64,000 bases of DNA from Saccharospirillum alexandrii_A (GTDB taxonomy: Bacteria > Pseudomonadota > Gammaproteobacteria > Pseudomonadales > Natronospirillaceae). The stretch is taken from the NCBI RefSeq assembly GCF_043641555.1, contig NZ_JBHZRJ010000001.1, positions 620,001-684,000 of the forward strand, in the 5' to 3' direction. The first letter of the stretch is position 1. Each line of letters starts with the position of its first letter. Shown in pieces: positions 17,443-26,799 of this stretch. Made by a program: the position numbers and the translations under genes. The notes under the pieces were generated by a model. It was given only the letters and a program-made list of their open reading frames with translations. It was not told where the DNA came from and did no database searches.

Positions 17443-18642
17443 ATGTCTGCCAACTGGTTACAACGACCGGAAGCACCAATGTTCGTTTTTGATCTGCACA
17501 GAACCTTGCGCTACTGGAATGAGCCCGCACAGGGCTGGAGCGGCGATCGTGCCTCACTGCAAGCCGGGCTGACGGTGGATGATCTGGCTTCACTGGGTTT
17601 TGCCGAGCTGTTTAACCACCCTGAGCTGACAACCTTCGAGGGCGATGCACTGAGAGTGCCGTTGAAGAATCACCCGGGAAGTGGCTTGTTAATGCCCATA
17701 GAAACGCGATCACAGTGTAAGTATTGGGTGCTGACCCTGTTGTCGGATGTTGACAGCGAAACGGAACAGGACTCGGAAGTGATCGCGGATGTGTTCAGTT
17801 GGCTCATGGCACAAGGCGATGCGGTAGCCGGTGTGCAAAACACCCTGTCGACGCGTAACCAGCAGTTGATTCAATCGGAAAAAATGGCGGCTATCGGCCA
17901 ACTGGCTGCCGGCGTTGCCCATGAAATCAACAACCCCATTGGCTACATCAACTCCAACCTTAACGCTTTGTCACATTACGTCAATCAGTTGACGGGGCTC
18001 GCTAACATGATTGAGACCGCCAAAAGTCTGGATGAAGTAAAGGCACAACTGAATGTTATCGACTATGGCTTTTTACGGGACGATATTCAGGATTGCATTC
18101 GCGAATCAACTGAAGGGGCCACCCGGGTGCGGGATATTATCGCCGCATTGAAGGACTTCTCCCACGCTGATGATGGTCGTATGGAGGAGTGCGACTTGAA
18201 AGAGGTGTTTCAATCGACCCTTAAGCTGGTGTACAACGAGGTGAAATACCGCTGTGATGTAAAGGAAAGTTATCAGTCGGTTTCGCGAGTATACTGTAAT
18301 GCAAATCAGATAAAGCAGGTCGCAATGAATCTGATTGTTAATGCTGCACAAGCCATTGAACAGCAAGGTACGATCCGGATTGCAACCGGTGAAGACGACG
18401 CGAGCGTCTGGTTTGCCGTTGAAGATAATGGAAGCGGAATACCCTTTGAGGTTCAGAAACACATCTTTGAACCGTTCTACACAACAAAACCGATTGGCCA
18501 GGGTACCGGGCTCGGGTTGTCGCTCAGTTACAACATTTTACATCGTCATGGTGGAACCCTGACGTTTGAATCCAAGCCTGGGCAGGGTACCATTTTCACC
18601 GGACGAATTCCTAAATTCACCCAGGACACAGGGAGTGCATAA
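17443..18642 (+). CDS. Cytoplasmic sensor histidine kinase
   Basis: This kinase of 399 residues (from ATG 17443; a TTG at 17398 is an alternative) has no membrane segment. The N-terminal 115 residues look PAS-like (PMFVFDLHRTLRYWNEPAQGW). The dimerisation domain carries His160 in LAAGVAHEINNPIGYINSNL, the NtrB/HAMP-free class. The HATPase boxes are MNLIVNAAQAIEQ, EDNGSGI and GTGLGLSLSY. It is divergent from the HD-GYP regulator and followed after 137 bp by the LOV-type c-di-GMP protein, whose N-terminal receiver is a plausible phosphorylation target. That link is inferred from position only. Confidence 0.87.
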   Translation: MSANWLQRPEAPMFVFDLHRTLRYWNEPAQGWSGDRASLQAGLTVDDLASLGFAELFNHPELTTFEGDALRVPLKNHPGSGLLMPIETRSQCKYWVLTLLSDVDSETEQDSEVIADVFSWLMAQGDAVAGVQNTLSTRNQQLIQSEKMAAIGQLAAGVAHEINNPIGYINSNLNALSHYVNQLTGLANMIETAKSLDEVKAQLNVIDYGFLRDDIQDCIRESTEGATRVRDIIAALKDFSHADDGRMEECDLKEVFQSTLKLVYNEVKYRCDVKESYQSVSRVYCNANQIKQVAMNLIVNAAQAIEQQGTIRIATGEDDASVWFAVEDNGSGIPFEVQKHIFEPFYTTKPIGQGTGLGLSLSYNILHRHGGTLTFESKPGQGTIFTGRIPKFTQDTGSA

Positions 18643-18779
18643 CGACATCGTATTGTCGATGGGAAGCGAGGTTAACATGTTAGCAACCAAGCGTTGTTTT
18701 ATTGGAAGGAACGAACGTAGTCAAACAGTGTATCGGGCGACACTGATCGACAGTCAGCGTGTACTGAGTTGAGGCCGCA

Positions 18780-21700
18780 ATGATGATGTCGGCCATTGGT
18801 TTAACGGTGCTGATGATCGATGACGATGAAGACGATGTGCTTATCGTTCGTGATCTGCTAAGCGATGTGATCGATCAGCGGTATCACATTGTTTGGGCGA
18901 ACTCCATCGACGATGGGTTGATGCAATTGTCGGACCGGCGCTTCGACGCGGTACTCATTGATTATCGGCTGGGCAATGTACTGGGAACCGACTACGTAAA
19001 CCTTATCGCGGATCAGGCGCCGGCGATGCCCATTCTGGTATTGACGGGGCAGGGCGATTACACGGCCGATCAATATGCGCTTGACTCAGGCGCGGCGGAT
19101 TACCTGGTCAAACAAGACCTGACCGGAGACAGTTTGAACCGGGCTATCCGGTACGCTATTGAACGACAAAGCGCCTACGACATTCTGTCCCGGCGCGAGC
19201 ATTACTATCGCCACCTTTTTGAAAGTCACCCATCACCTTGCCTGGTATACGACCGTTTTGATCAGACAATACTGGCTGCCAATGGCGCTGCGAGTCAGCT
19301 CTATGAGCAGGAGCGGGCAGCACTGATCGGGAAACCCCTCAAGGAGCTGTTTGCAAGACCCAGCACCGACTTTGAGGTGTTTGCTGCAATGCGACAGGCC
19401 ACGACCGGCAAGCGCCGGGCAACCGTCTGGACTCACCGAACCTGTTCTGGTGAAGAGCTGGAAGTTGAATTGCTTGAAGCCGCGCTGGATTATCAGGGGC
19501 GGGCGGCGCAACTGCTGGTGGTATCTGATCGGACCCCTCAAATTCAAGCTGACCGCGAAGCCCGGGAATCGGAACGTGCGCTGCTGCAACTGCTGTCAGA
19601 CAGTCGCGACGCCATTGTCGTGCTGGACAACACCACAACCATTCACTATGCCAACAGGGCGGCGGAACGATTATTGGGCTTGGAAGCCAGCCAATGGGGA
19701 CGGCTCAGTGTGCCCATGGACGGTGACGATAATTTTGACTGGACGCTAGTTAAAAAAGGGGTCGAGCGCGAGTTCGAGGTTTTACGCTCCCATACTCGCT
19801 GGAATGGACAGCGCATGATCATGCTGACCATGCGCGACATCACCGAACGACGCCGCACCAATGAGCGTTTGCGCCTCTTCGAGCGCAGTCTGGAGTCTTC
19901 TAGCAACGGTGTAGTAATAACCGACGCCCGACGAGACGACTTCCCTATAATTTATGTTAACCCGGCTTTTTGTCGGATAACCGGCTATGACGCAGAAGAA
20001 TCAATTGGCCGAAATTGCCGGTTTCTGCAGCGAGAGGACAACGATCAACCCAGCCTGGCGGTACTTCGAGACGCCTTGTCGAAGCAGCAAGCCTGTAACG
20101 TCGTTGTGCGCAATTATCGAAAAGACGGCAGCCCATTCTGGAACGATTTGTTTATTGCCCCGGTGACGGATGAACAGGGTGAGGTCACTCACTTTATTGG
20201 CGTTCAGAACGACATCTCCGAACAACGGGAGATGGAACACACCCTGGCTTATAACACCAGTCACGATGTACTGACCGATCTGCCCAACCGCGCCTTGCTG
20301 ATTGATCGAATCGACCAGGCGGCAACCGTCGCTCAGCGATACCAGCGAGCCATGGCTGTGCTCTACATCGATCTCGATGACTTCAAGCCCATTAACGATG
20401 CACTCGGGCATGTTCTGGGTGACCGTATTCTGGTTGAGACTGCCAGTCGACTGAAAAGCCAGATTCGGGCCGGAGATACCCTGGCCAGAATCTCTGCCGA
20501 CGAATTCGTCGTGTTGTTGCCCGACCTGGCCAAGGCAGATGATGTGGTCACCATTGCAGAGGCGCTGTTGGCGTCGGTTGCCCAACCCTTCGATATTGGC
20601 AAATCTGAACGCGTTCACCTGACGGCCAGCATAGGCATAGCGCTCAGCGACGGTACCCCGGGTGACGCCTTGGGTTTTATCCGGCGGGCCGATATGGCCA
20701 TGTATCAGGCCAAGCAAGCCGGGCACAACCGGTACCGCTGGTACGAAGATCAGATGAGCGATGATGTCAGCAAGTCGGTCTGGTTGCGCAGTGAACTGCA
20801 ATCGGCACTGGATCGTCAGGAGTTTACTGTGTATTACCAGCCGCAGTTCAGCTTGCTTTCAGGTCAGGTCGTTGGCTTTGAAGCGCTGATACGCTGGCAT
20901 CACGAGACAATGGGCGCCATTTCACCGGCCCGGTTTATTCCGGTAGCCGAACACAGCGGCCAGATTCGCGCGATTACCAAATGGGTGGTGGAGCAAGCCT
21001 GCCGGGATCGTAAAGTACTAAGCAACAGTGGCTTTCATCAGCCCATTGCAATCAATGTGTCGCCAGTGTTGTTTAAAGATGCGGGGCTGAGCCGTTGGCT
21101 GGAATCCAAAGTCAAGGCAGCCGGGCTGTCGTGCAGCGACTTTGAACTTGAAATTGTTGAAAGTGTCATGGTGGGTACTTCGCTGGAATCGCTTGATACA
21201 TTGAATGATTTGCGCAAAGCCGGGTTTCGGTTGTCGATTGATGATTTCGGCACGGGGTTTTCAAGCCTGAGCTATCTGAAGCATCTGCCTATTCAAAAAC
21301 TGAAAATAGATCAGTCGTTTATTCAGGACATTATTCACAACCAGAACGATGCCTCCATTGTTCGCGCCATTATTTCCATTGCCCGGAACCTCGGCATCAA
21401 GGTCATTGCCGAGGGGGTAGAGACCGACGAACAGGCGGCGTTCTTGCGCCGGGAGCATTGCGATGATTTTCAGGGTTATTTGCGCAGCCCGGCCATTCCT
21501 TTGGAAGCGCTTTTGCACTTCCTGCGTCAGCCAGACCGGGCTATCGAATATCGGGAAGCCGGTCAGGATGAACCCACTCTGTTGATCGTGGATGATGAAC
21601 CCTATGTCTTGAAATCGCTGAACCGCTGTCTGCGCGGCCAGGGGTTCCGGATTCTGACGGCAGAAAGCGCCGAAGACGCATTTAAGTTGCTGGCTGTCAG

Positions 21701-21944
21701 CAAGGTGCATGTAATTCTGTCAGACCAGCGGATGCCAGTGATGAGCGGCACGGAGTTTCTGAAGCAAGTCCGCAAGCTGTACCCGGATACCATCCGGATG
21801 ATCATTTCCGGGTATACCGATCTGAAGACGGTGACCGAAGCCATTAATGAAGGCGCTATTTATAAATTTCTGACCAAACCCTGGGACGATGATGCCCTGC
21901 GCGCCCTGGTCGCCAACGCCTTTGCCGAAATAGCGGAGCAATAG
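18780..21944 (+). CDS. REC-PAS-PAS-LOV-GGDEF-EAL-REC c-di-GMP protein
   Basis: This giant cytoplasmic signalling protein has 1054 residues. In order: receiver 1 (D61), two PAS regions (about 145-255 and 265-365), a third PAS that reads as LOV (Cys413 in IGRNCRFLQREDND, preceded by NPAFCRITGY), GGDEF (about 490-665), EAL (about 680-925) and receiver 2 (D982; LSDQRMP, TKPWDDD). The GGDEF site is ISADEF (571-576), so cyclase activity is doubtful. EAL residues look intact (EAL 701-703, ELEIVES, SIDDFGTGFSS, KIDQSF, AEGVET), so phosphodiesterase activity is expected. GRNCRFLQ is the LOV hallmark forming a flavin-cysteinyl adduct under blue light. GAGG precedes the ATG. It lies one base before the next gene. 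Confidence 0.9.
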   Translation: MMMSAIGLTVLMIDDDEDDVLIVRDLLSDVIDQRYHIVWANSIDDGLMQLSDRRFDAVLIDYRLGNVLGTDYVNLIADQAPAMPILVLTGQGDYTADQYALDSGAADYLVKQDLTGDSLNRAIRYAIERQSAYDILSRREHYYRHLFESHPSPCLVYDRFDQTILAANGAASQLYEQERAALIGKPLKELFARPSTDFEVFAAMRQATTGKRRATVWTHRTCSGEELEVELLEAALDYQGRAAQLLVVSDRTPQIQADREARESERALLQLLSDSRDAIVVLDNTTTIHYANRAAERLLGLEASQWGRLSVPMDGDDNFDWTLVKKGVEREFEVLRSHTRWNGQRMIMLTMRDITERRRTNERLRLFERSLESSSNGVVITDARRDDFPIIYVNPAFCRITGYDAEESIGRNCRFLQREDNDQPSLAVLRDALSKQQACNVVVRNYRKDGSPFWNDLFIAPVTDEQGEVTHFIGVQNDISEQREMEHTLAYNTSHDVLTDLPNRALLIDRIDQAATVAQRYQRAMAVLYIDLDDFKPINDALGHVLGDRILVETASRLKSQIRAGDTLARISADEFVVLLPDLAKADDVVTIAEALLASVAQPFDIGKSERVHLTASIGIALSDGTPGDALGFIRRADMAMYQAKQAGHNRYRWYEDQMSDDVSKSVWLRSELQSALDRQEFTVYYQPQFSLLSGQVVGFEALIRWHHETMGAISPARFIPVAEHSGQIRAITKWVVEQACRDRKVLSNSGFHQPIAINVSPVLFKDAGLSRWLESKVKAAGLSCSDFELEIVESVMVGTSLESLDTLNDLRKAGFRLSIDDFGTGFSSLSYLKHLPIQKLKIDQSFIQDIIHNQNDASIVRAIISIARNLGIKVIAEGVETDEQAAFLRREHCDDFQGYLRSPAIPLEALLHFLRQPDRAIEYREAGQDEPTLLIVDDEPYVLKSLNRCLRGQGFRILTAESAEDAFKLLAVSKVHVILSDQRMPVMSGTEFLKQVRKLYPDTIRMIISGYTDLKTVTEAINEGAIYKFLTKPWDDDALRALVANAFAEIAEQ

Positions 21945-21945
21945 A

Positions 21946-24111
21946 ATGAGTGAACCGACCGGACAACGCCGCTTGCTGGTGCTGGAAGATGACGTACTGA
22001 CCGGGCGAACCATTCAGACCATCGCCGAATTTGCCGGTCTCGCGGTTCAGTTTACGACAGAACCGGATGACTTCTTTCAACGGCTGGATGCCTGGCAGCC
22101 CGACGTGATCGCTCTCGATCTGATCATGCCCGCCATGGACGGTGTACAGGTACTGGCTCGCCTGGGCGAACGCGGTTGCAAGGCACGCATTATCATCACC
22201 AGCGGGGTCGGCAGCCGGGTGCTGGATGCGGCGCGCCGTGCCGCCCAGCAACATGGCCTGAGCATCTCGGGCGTATTGGCCAAACCATTTTCGCCCGCTG
22301 AGCTTCGCGCTTTGCTGATGCAGCCGGTGGCAACGTCCGGGCGCTCGGCATCGGCTGAAACCGGTACTCAGCAATGGCCTACATCCGACGAACTGCGTCA
22401 GGCCATTGCAACTGATAGCTTAAGCCTGGCCTACCAGCCACAGGTCGATTGTCTGACCGGTACCCTGAATGGTTTTGAGGCGCTGGTACGATGGGAGCAT
22501 CCGCGGCTTGGCTGGGTTGGACCGGATCGCTTTATTCCGCTGTCGGAAGCCTGCGGGCTGATCGACGCGTTGACCGATTGGGTAGTCATGACTGGTCTGG
22601 CATGGTTCGCAGACTTTCGTGCCCGCTACCTGGGAAATGCAGCCCGGCACTCGACGGTGCAGTTGCCAGAGCATTTGCATTTGTCACTGAATGTCTCGGT
22701 ACTGTCACTGACCAATTTCGACCTGTTCGAGCGCCTCTATCAGCGCTGTATTGAGCTGGAACTCAAAGCCGAGTGGATTACGTTCGAGCTGACTGAATCC
22801 AGTGCGATGGATGATCCAGTAGTCTCACTGGAGACCCTCACCCGGCTAAGAATGCGTGGCTTTCAATTGAGTATCGATGATTTCGGAACCGGCTTTTCCT
22901 CCATGGTTCAACTGGTTCGACTGCCTTTTACTGAACTGAAAATCGACCGCTCCTTTGTATTTTCTTCGGTGAGTTCTGAAGAGTCCCGTCAGGTTATTCG
23001 CTCCATCGTTGAACTGGGCAATAGCCTTGGCATGCTCACCGTTGCTGAAGGTGTGGAGTCGCAAGAAGCGCTGACCTACCTGCAGACACTGGGTTGTGAT
23101 CTGGCGCAGGGTTACTGGTTCGCCAGGCCCCTGTTCCCGGCCGACCTGGAAAACTGGCTGCAGGCCTATGCGCAAGATGATGAGACGCGACGTTTGGCCA
23201 GCCTGCACAGCCTGCAGTTGCTCGACACCCCCGCCGAAGCCCGGTTCGACCGGATAACCCGACTGGCACAGCGACTGTTCGACGTACCCATGGCTCTGGT
23301 TACTCTGATCGACCGGGATCGTCAGTGGTTTAAGTCGAGCCTGGGTCTGGCGGGGCGGGAGACCCAGCGCAGTGAATCGTTTTGCACACACGCCATACTG
23401 GACAGTCAGATCATGATGGTGGAAGACGCCACTCAGGACATGCGGTTAAGAGACCTCAAGGCCGTCACTGGCCCGGACCATCTCCGGTTCTATGCCGGCT
23501 ACCCGGTGCGCGCCCCCGATGGCAGTCGTCTGGGTACGCTCTGTGTGCTCGATACGGAGCCTCGCAGCCTGGCAACCGTTCAGCGAGACGTGCTGCAAAC
23601 GCTGGGGCATATGGTAGAGCTGGAAATTGCTGTCCCACCCGAGACAGCGCTGGACTCACTGACCGGTCTGTTTAGCCGGTCAGCCTTTGAACAACGAGCA
23701 GTGCCGTTCCTCGACCTGGCCAGCCAGCTTGAAACCGGGGTGTCGCTGATGGTGTTTCGGCTCTATGGGCTTAGCAGCCTGGCAAGCCAGCCGGAGCACC
23801 GGAGTGACCGCTTGCGCGTGCGGTTCGCCGAGCTGCTGACACAGACGTTTCGACATTCCGATCTGCTCGGTCGTTACAGTGACGATGAATTTGCGCTGTT
23901 GATACTCGACAGTGAAGAGAACGTACTCAACCACCTTGCAGAGCGGTTACAGCATTCGGTTGCACAGATTGAAGCCGAGTTCGAGCCGCCGCTGACGCTG
24001 GATGTCCGTATTGGGCGGGCGGCGATGCTTCCCGGCATCAAAGCCAATTTGCAATCGCTGATGGCCAGTGCCGACCAGGAAATGACGGCCGCTACCACCC
24101 AAGCCAGCTAA
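21946..24111 (+). CDS. REC-EAL-GAF-GGDEF c-di-GMP protein
   Basis: This cytoplasmic protein has 721 residues in unusual order. A receiver is at about 8-125 (D58), EAL at about 145-395 (FEAL, E178; FELTESSAMDD, SIDDFGTGFSS, KIDRSF, AEGVES), GAF at about 415-545 (LDTPAEARFDRITRLAQ; SFCTHAI), and a C-terminal GGDEF-like domain at about 555-715. Most GGDEF proteins put GGDEF before EAL. Its active-site loop is YSDDEF (S645-F649), so the second Gly is lost and cyclase activity is unlikely; EAL looks competent. The ATG follows the previous stop by one base, so the two are co-expressed. Receiver domains on both suggest control by the neighbouring kinases. Confidence 0.9.
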   Translation: MSEPTGQRRLLVLEDDVLTGRTIQTIAEFAGLAVQFTTEPDDFFQRLDAWQPDVIALDLIMPAMDGVQVLARLGERGCKARIIITSGVGSRVLDAARRAAQQHGLSISGVLAKPFSPAELRALLMQPVATSGRSASAETGTQQWPTSDELRQAIATDSLSLAYQPQVDCLTGTLNGFEALVRWEHPRLGWVGPDRFIPLSEACGLIDALTDWVVMTGLAWFADFRARYLGNAARHSTVQLPEHLHLSLNVSVLSLTNFDLFERLYQRCIELELKAEWITFELTESSAMDDPVVSLETLTRLRMRGFQLSIDDFGTGFSSMVQLVRLPFTELKIDRSFVFSSVSSEESRQVIRSIVELGNSLGMLTVAEGVESQEALTYLQTLGCDLAQGYWFARPLFPADLENWLQAYAQDDETRRLASLHSLQLLDTPAEARFDRITRLAQRLFDVPMALVTLIDRDRQWFKSSLGLAGRETQRSESFCTHAILDSQIMMVEDATQDMRLRDLKAVTGPDHLRFYAGYPVRAPDGSRLGTLCVLDTEPRSLATVQRDVLQTLGHMVELEIAVPPETALDSLTGLFSRSAFEQRAVPFLDLASQLETGVSLMVFRLYGLSSLASQPEHRSDRLRVRFAELLTQTFRHSDLLGRYSDDEFALLILDSEENVLNHLAERLQHSVAQIEAEFEPPLTLDVRIGRAAMLPGIKANLQSLMASADQEMTAATTQAS

Positions 24112-24362
24112 CCACGCCCTCATCGTTCAGCCAACACCGACGCTGCCCTGTTTTCTGCCTTCTGGCCGCCCCAATAGGGCGCATCACGTCCGTTTTGCAT
24201 CAAAACTAATCACTTTTTAAAAAGCCATTGCCTATAGCTATCAGCATGATTGGCACAGGGGTGTTTAATTGTTACCAGGCTACTCATAGTATTGATTCCG
24301 TAGTCGGCGCATCGCCGAAATGTTTCTAACCGTTACATCCACAGACTAGGGAGTCTTGACAC

Positions 24363-24929
24363 ATGGCACGTTACATCAATTCCGAATTGGCCCCGTTTAC
24401 CGCCCAGGCATTTCACAACGGTGAATTCGTTGAAGTCACCGAAGCGACGCTGAAAGGCAAGTGGGCGGTACTGTTCTTCTACCCGGCCGACTTCACCTTT
24501 GTATGCCCGACTGAACTGGGCGACCTGGCCGACAACTACGACGAGTTTCAGAAGCGCGGCGTAGAAGTCTACTCAGTGTCTACCGACACACACTTCACTC
24601 ACAAAGCCTGGCACGATTCGTCAGAAACCATCAACAAGATCCAGTACCCGATGATTGCGGATCCGACAGGCAAGCTGACGCGCAGCCTGAACGTCATGAT
24701 CGAAGAAGACGGCATTGCCGATCGTGCTACGTTCGTAATCGACCCGGAAGGCATCATCCGTGTGGTTGAGATCACCGACGGCGGCATTGGCCGCGACGCC
24801 AACGAACTGCTGCGCAAGATCAAAGCAGCTCAATACATCGCTGCCCACCCTGGCGAAGTATGCCCGGCCAAGTGGAAAGAAGGCGAAGAAACTCTGGCTC
24901 CGTCACTGGACCTGGTAGGCAAGATCTAA
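24363..24929 (+). CDS. ahpC: Alkyl hydroperoxide reductase, peroxiredoxin subunit
   Basis: This typical 2-Cys peroxiredoxin reduces organic hydroperoxides, H2O2 and peroxynitrite and is recycled by AhpF. It has 188 residues. The peroxidatic Cys48 is in FTFVCPTEL and the resolving Cys167 in HPGEVCPAKW, both in the AhpC positions. An AGGGAG-like site precedes the ATG. It sits 114 bp upstream of ahpF with an intrinsic terminator between, which would let ahpC be made in excess over ahpF. The 251-bp upstream gap has AT-rich, partly palindromic stretches near 24230-24242, but a clear OxyR site could not be confirmed. Confidence 0.96.
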   Translation: MARYINSELAPFTAQAFHNGEFVEVTEATLKGKWAVLFFYPADFTFVCPTELGDLADNYDEFQKRGVEVYSVSTDTHFTHKAWHDSSETINKIQYPMIADPTGKLTRSLNVMIEEDGIADRATFVIDPEGIIRVVEITDGGIGRDANELLRKIKAAQYIAAHPGEVCPAKWKEGEETLAPSLDLVGKI

Positions 24930-24969
24930 GCACAGCCTCTTGGCTGAATAACCAGATCGACCTTCATTA

Positions 24970-24991
24970 GGGGGCGGGTTCGCCCCTTTTT
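24970..24991 (+). terminator. Terminator/attenuator between ahpC and ahpF
   Basis: A stem GGGGCG/CGCCCC (24971-24976 and 24981-24986) with a four-base loop is followed by TTTTT. It lies 40 bp after ahpC and before ahpF, so it probably allows partial read-through. Confidence 0.8.
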
Positions 24992-25043
24992 CTATCGCGT
25001 ACCCGCCCCGTTTTCCGCTTTTCCAAACACACAGGACACACCG

Positions 25044-26636
25044 ATGTTGGACGCCACGTTAAAACAGCAATTGGACACCTACCTGCAAAAGATTGTGACC
25101 CCAATCGAAGTCAGTGTGTCCACCGATGATACTGCCAAATCCAAAGAACTGGACGCCCTGGCCACAGAGATCATTGATCTTTCAGGCAACATCAGCCGCG
25201 GCCAGTTCACGGGCCAGCGAACGCCGAGCATGGCCATTGCGCCGGCGGGCGAAACCCCCCGGGTGAGCTTTGCCGGCATTCCCATGGGTCACGAATTTAC
25301 CTCCCTGGTGCTCGCCTTGTTGCAAGCCGGCGGTCACCCGTCGAAAGCCGACCCAGAGGTGCTCGACCAGGTGCGTGCACTGACCGGTGAGTTCCATTTT
25401 GAAACCTATATATCGCTGTCGTGCCAGAACTGCCCAGATGTGGTTCAGGCCCTGAACCTGATGGCGACTCTGAACCCGAACATCACCCACGAAATGATCG
25501 ACGGTGCCCTGTTTCAGGACGAAGTCGACCAACGCCAGATCATGGCCGTGCCTTCTGTCTATCTGAACGGCGAGCACTTCGGCCAGGGTCGGATGACACT
25601 GACCGACATCGTCGCCAAGCTCGACACCGGCGCCGCCGAGCGCCAGGCCGAAGCACTGAACGAGCGCGACCCCTACGATGTGCTGATTGTTGGCGGTGGC
25701 CCGGCGGGCGCAGCCGCCGCGATTTATGCCGCGCGCAAGGGCATCCGCACCGGGCTGGTGGCTGAGAAGTTTGGCGGCCAGGTCATGGATACCGTGGGCA
25801 TCGAGAACTTCATTTCAGTGCCTTACACCGAAGGTCCGAAACTGACCGCCGGTCTTGAGCAGCACGTGAAAGAATACGGCGTTGACCTGATCACCGGGCA
25901 GCGTGCCGCCGAACTAAAACGCGGTGGCCAGTTACAACTGGCACTGGAAAGCGGCGCCACCCTGTCGAGCCGCTCGGTAATTCTGGCCCCGGGTGCGCGC
26001 TGGCGCGAACTGGGTGTGCCGGGCGAAGCCGAATACCGCAACAAGGGCGTGGCTTATTGCCCCCATTGCGACGGCCCTTTCTACAAGGGCAAACACGTTG
26101 CCGTCATTGGCGGCGGAAACTCCGGTATCGAAGCGGCGATTGATCTGGCGGGTATCGTCAGCCACGTCACGGTGCTGGAATTCGCTGACACCCTGCGTGC
26201 CGATGACGTGCTGCAACGCAAGGCGCGTTCGATGAGCAACATCGACATCATCACCAATGCTCAGACCACTGAAGTCGTAGGCAATGGCAAGACCGTCACC
26301 TCCCTGAAATATACCGACCGGGAGAGCGGCAAGTCTCATTCTGTCGAACTGGCCGGCGTCTTTGTTCAGATTGGCCTGGTCCCTAACACAGAATGGCTCA
26401 AAGACAGCGACCTTGCGCTGACCCGCTTCGGTGAAATTGAAATTGACGCGCGCGGTGAAACCTCAATGCCCGGCGTCTTCGCCGCCGGCGATGCGACGAC
26501 AGTGCCGTATAAGCAGATTGTGATCTCAATGGGTGCCGGTGCTACCGCTGCCCTGAGTGCTTTCGATCACCTGATTCGCTCGGATGTGCCAGCTGCGACG
26601 GTCGAAGAAAAGGTTGAGGTGGCGGAACCAGCCTAA
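25044..26636 (+). CDS. ahpF: Alkyl hydroperoxide reductase subunit F
   Basis: This NADH-dependent flavoprotein disulfide reductase recycles AhpC. It has 530 residues (E. coli 521). The N-terminal double-thioredoxin domain carries CQNC (C127, C130). The FAD site GGGPAGAAAA starts near residue 216, the redox CPHC is C339/C342, and the NADH-binding GGGNSGIEAA is near 355. The C-terminal FAD motif GVFAAGDAT is present. A GGACA stretch precedes the ATG. The pair with ahpC is standard, and the gene ends before a decayed hairpin repeat and a bidirectional terminator. Confidence 0.96.
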   Translation: MLDATLKQQLDTYLQKIVTPIEVSVSTDDTAKSKELDALATEIIDLSGNISRGQFTGQRTPSMAIAPAGETPRVSFAGIPMGHEFTSLVLALLQAGGHPSKADPEVLDQVRALTGEFHFETYISLSCQNCPDVVQALNLMATLNPNITHEMIDGALFQDEVDQRQIMAVPSVYLNGEHFGQGRMTLTDIVAKLDTGAAERQAEALNERDPYDVLIVGGGPAGAAAAIYAARKGIRTGLVAEKFGGQVMDTVGIENFISVPYTEGPKLTAGLEQHVKEYGVDLITGQRAAELKRGGQLQLALESGATLSSRSVILAPGARWRELGVPGEAEYRNKGVAYCPHCDGPFYKGKHVAVIGGGNSGIEAAIDLAGIVSHVTVLEFADTLRADDVLQRKARSMSNIDIITNAQTTEVVGNGKTVTSLKYTDRESGKSHSVELAGVFVQIGLVPNTEWLKDSDLALTRFGEIEIDARGETSMPGVFAAGDATTVPYKQIVISMGAGATAALSAFDHLIRSDVPAATVEEKVEVAEPA

Positions 26637-26640
26637 GCCA

Positions 26641-26750
26641 CAAACTTCGGAGTTTGGGCTGGGTTGGGTGGCAGTGGTCCGCGCCGGCTACCTGGGGTGC
26701 TTCTGTAGGGTATGCCCGGTGCCTGACACGGACTCCTGGCACCAAGGCCT
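26641..26750. repeat. Decayed copy of the hairpin repeat, copy D
   Basis: Between the convergent ahpF and ppx genes, 26678-26710 resembles the 5' arm of copy A (CGCGCCGGCTACC, then TGCTTCTGTAGGG). Sequence from about 26711 resembles the 3' flank of copy G (CCCGGTGCCTGACACG, then ACTCCTGGCACCAA). The two inner hairpins and the conserved core are missing, as if deleted. Confidence 0.6.
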
Positions 26751-26774
26751 AGTTAAACACCGGAAATTGAATTT

Positions 26775-26799
26775 AAAAACCCGCCGAGGCGGGTTTTTT
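26775..26799. terminator. Bidirectional terminator between ahpF and ppx
   Basis: The palindrome AAAAACCCGCC/GGCGGGTTTTTT serves both converging genes. On the minus strand it abuts the ppx stop codon. Confidence 0.85.

Noticed and set aside
24230..24300. OxyR operator upstream of ahpC
   Set aside because: CTATAGCTATC is suggestive, but a second correctly spaced half-site pair could not be fitted.
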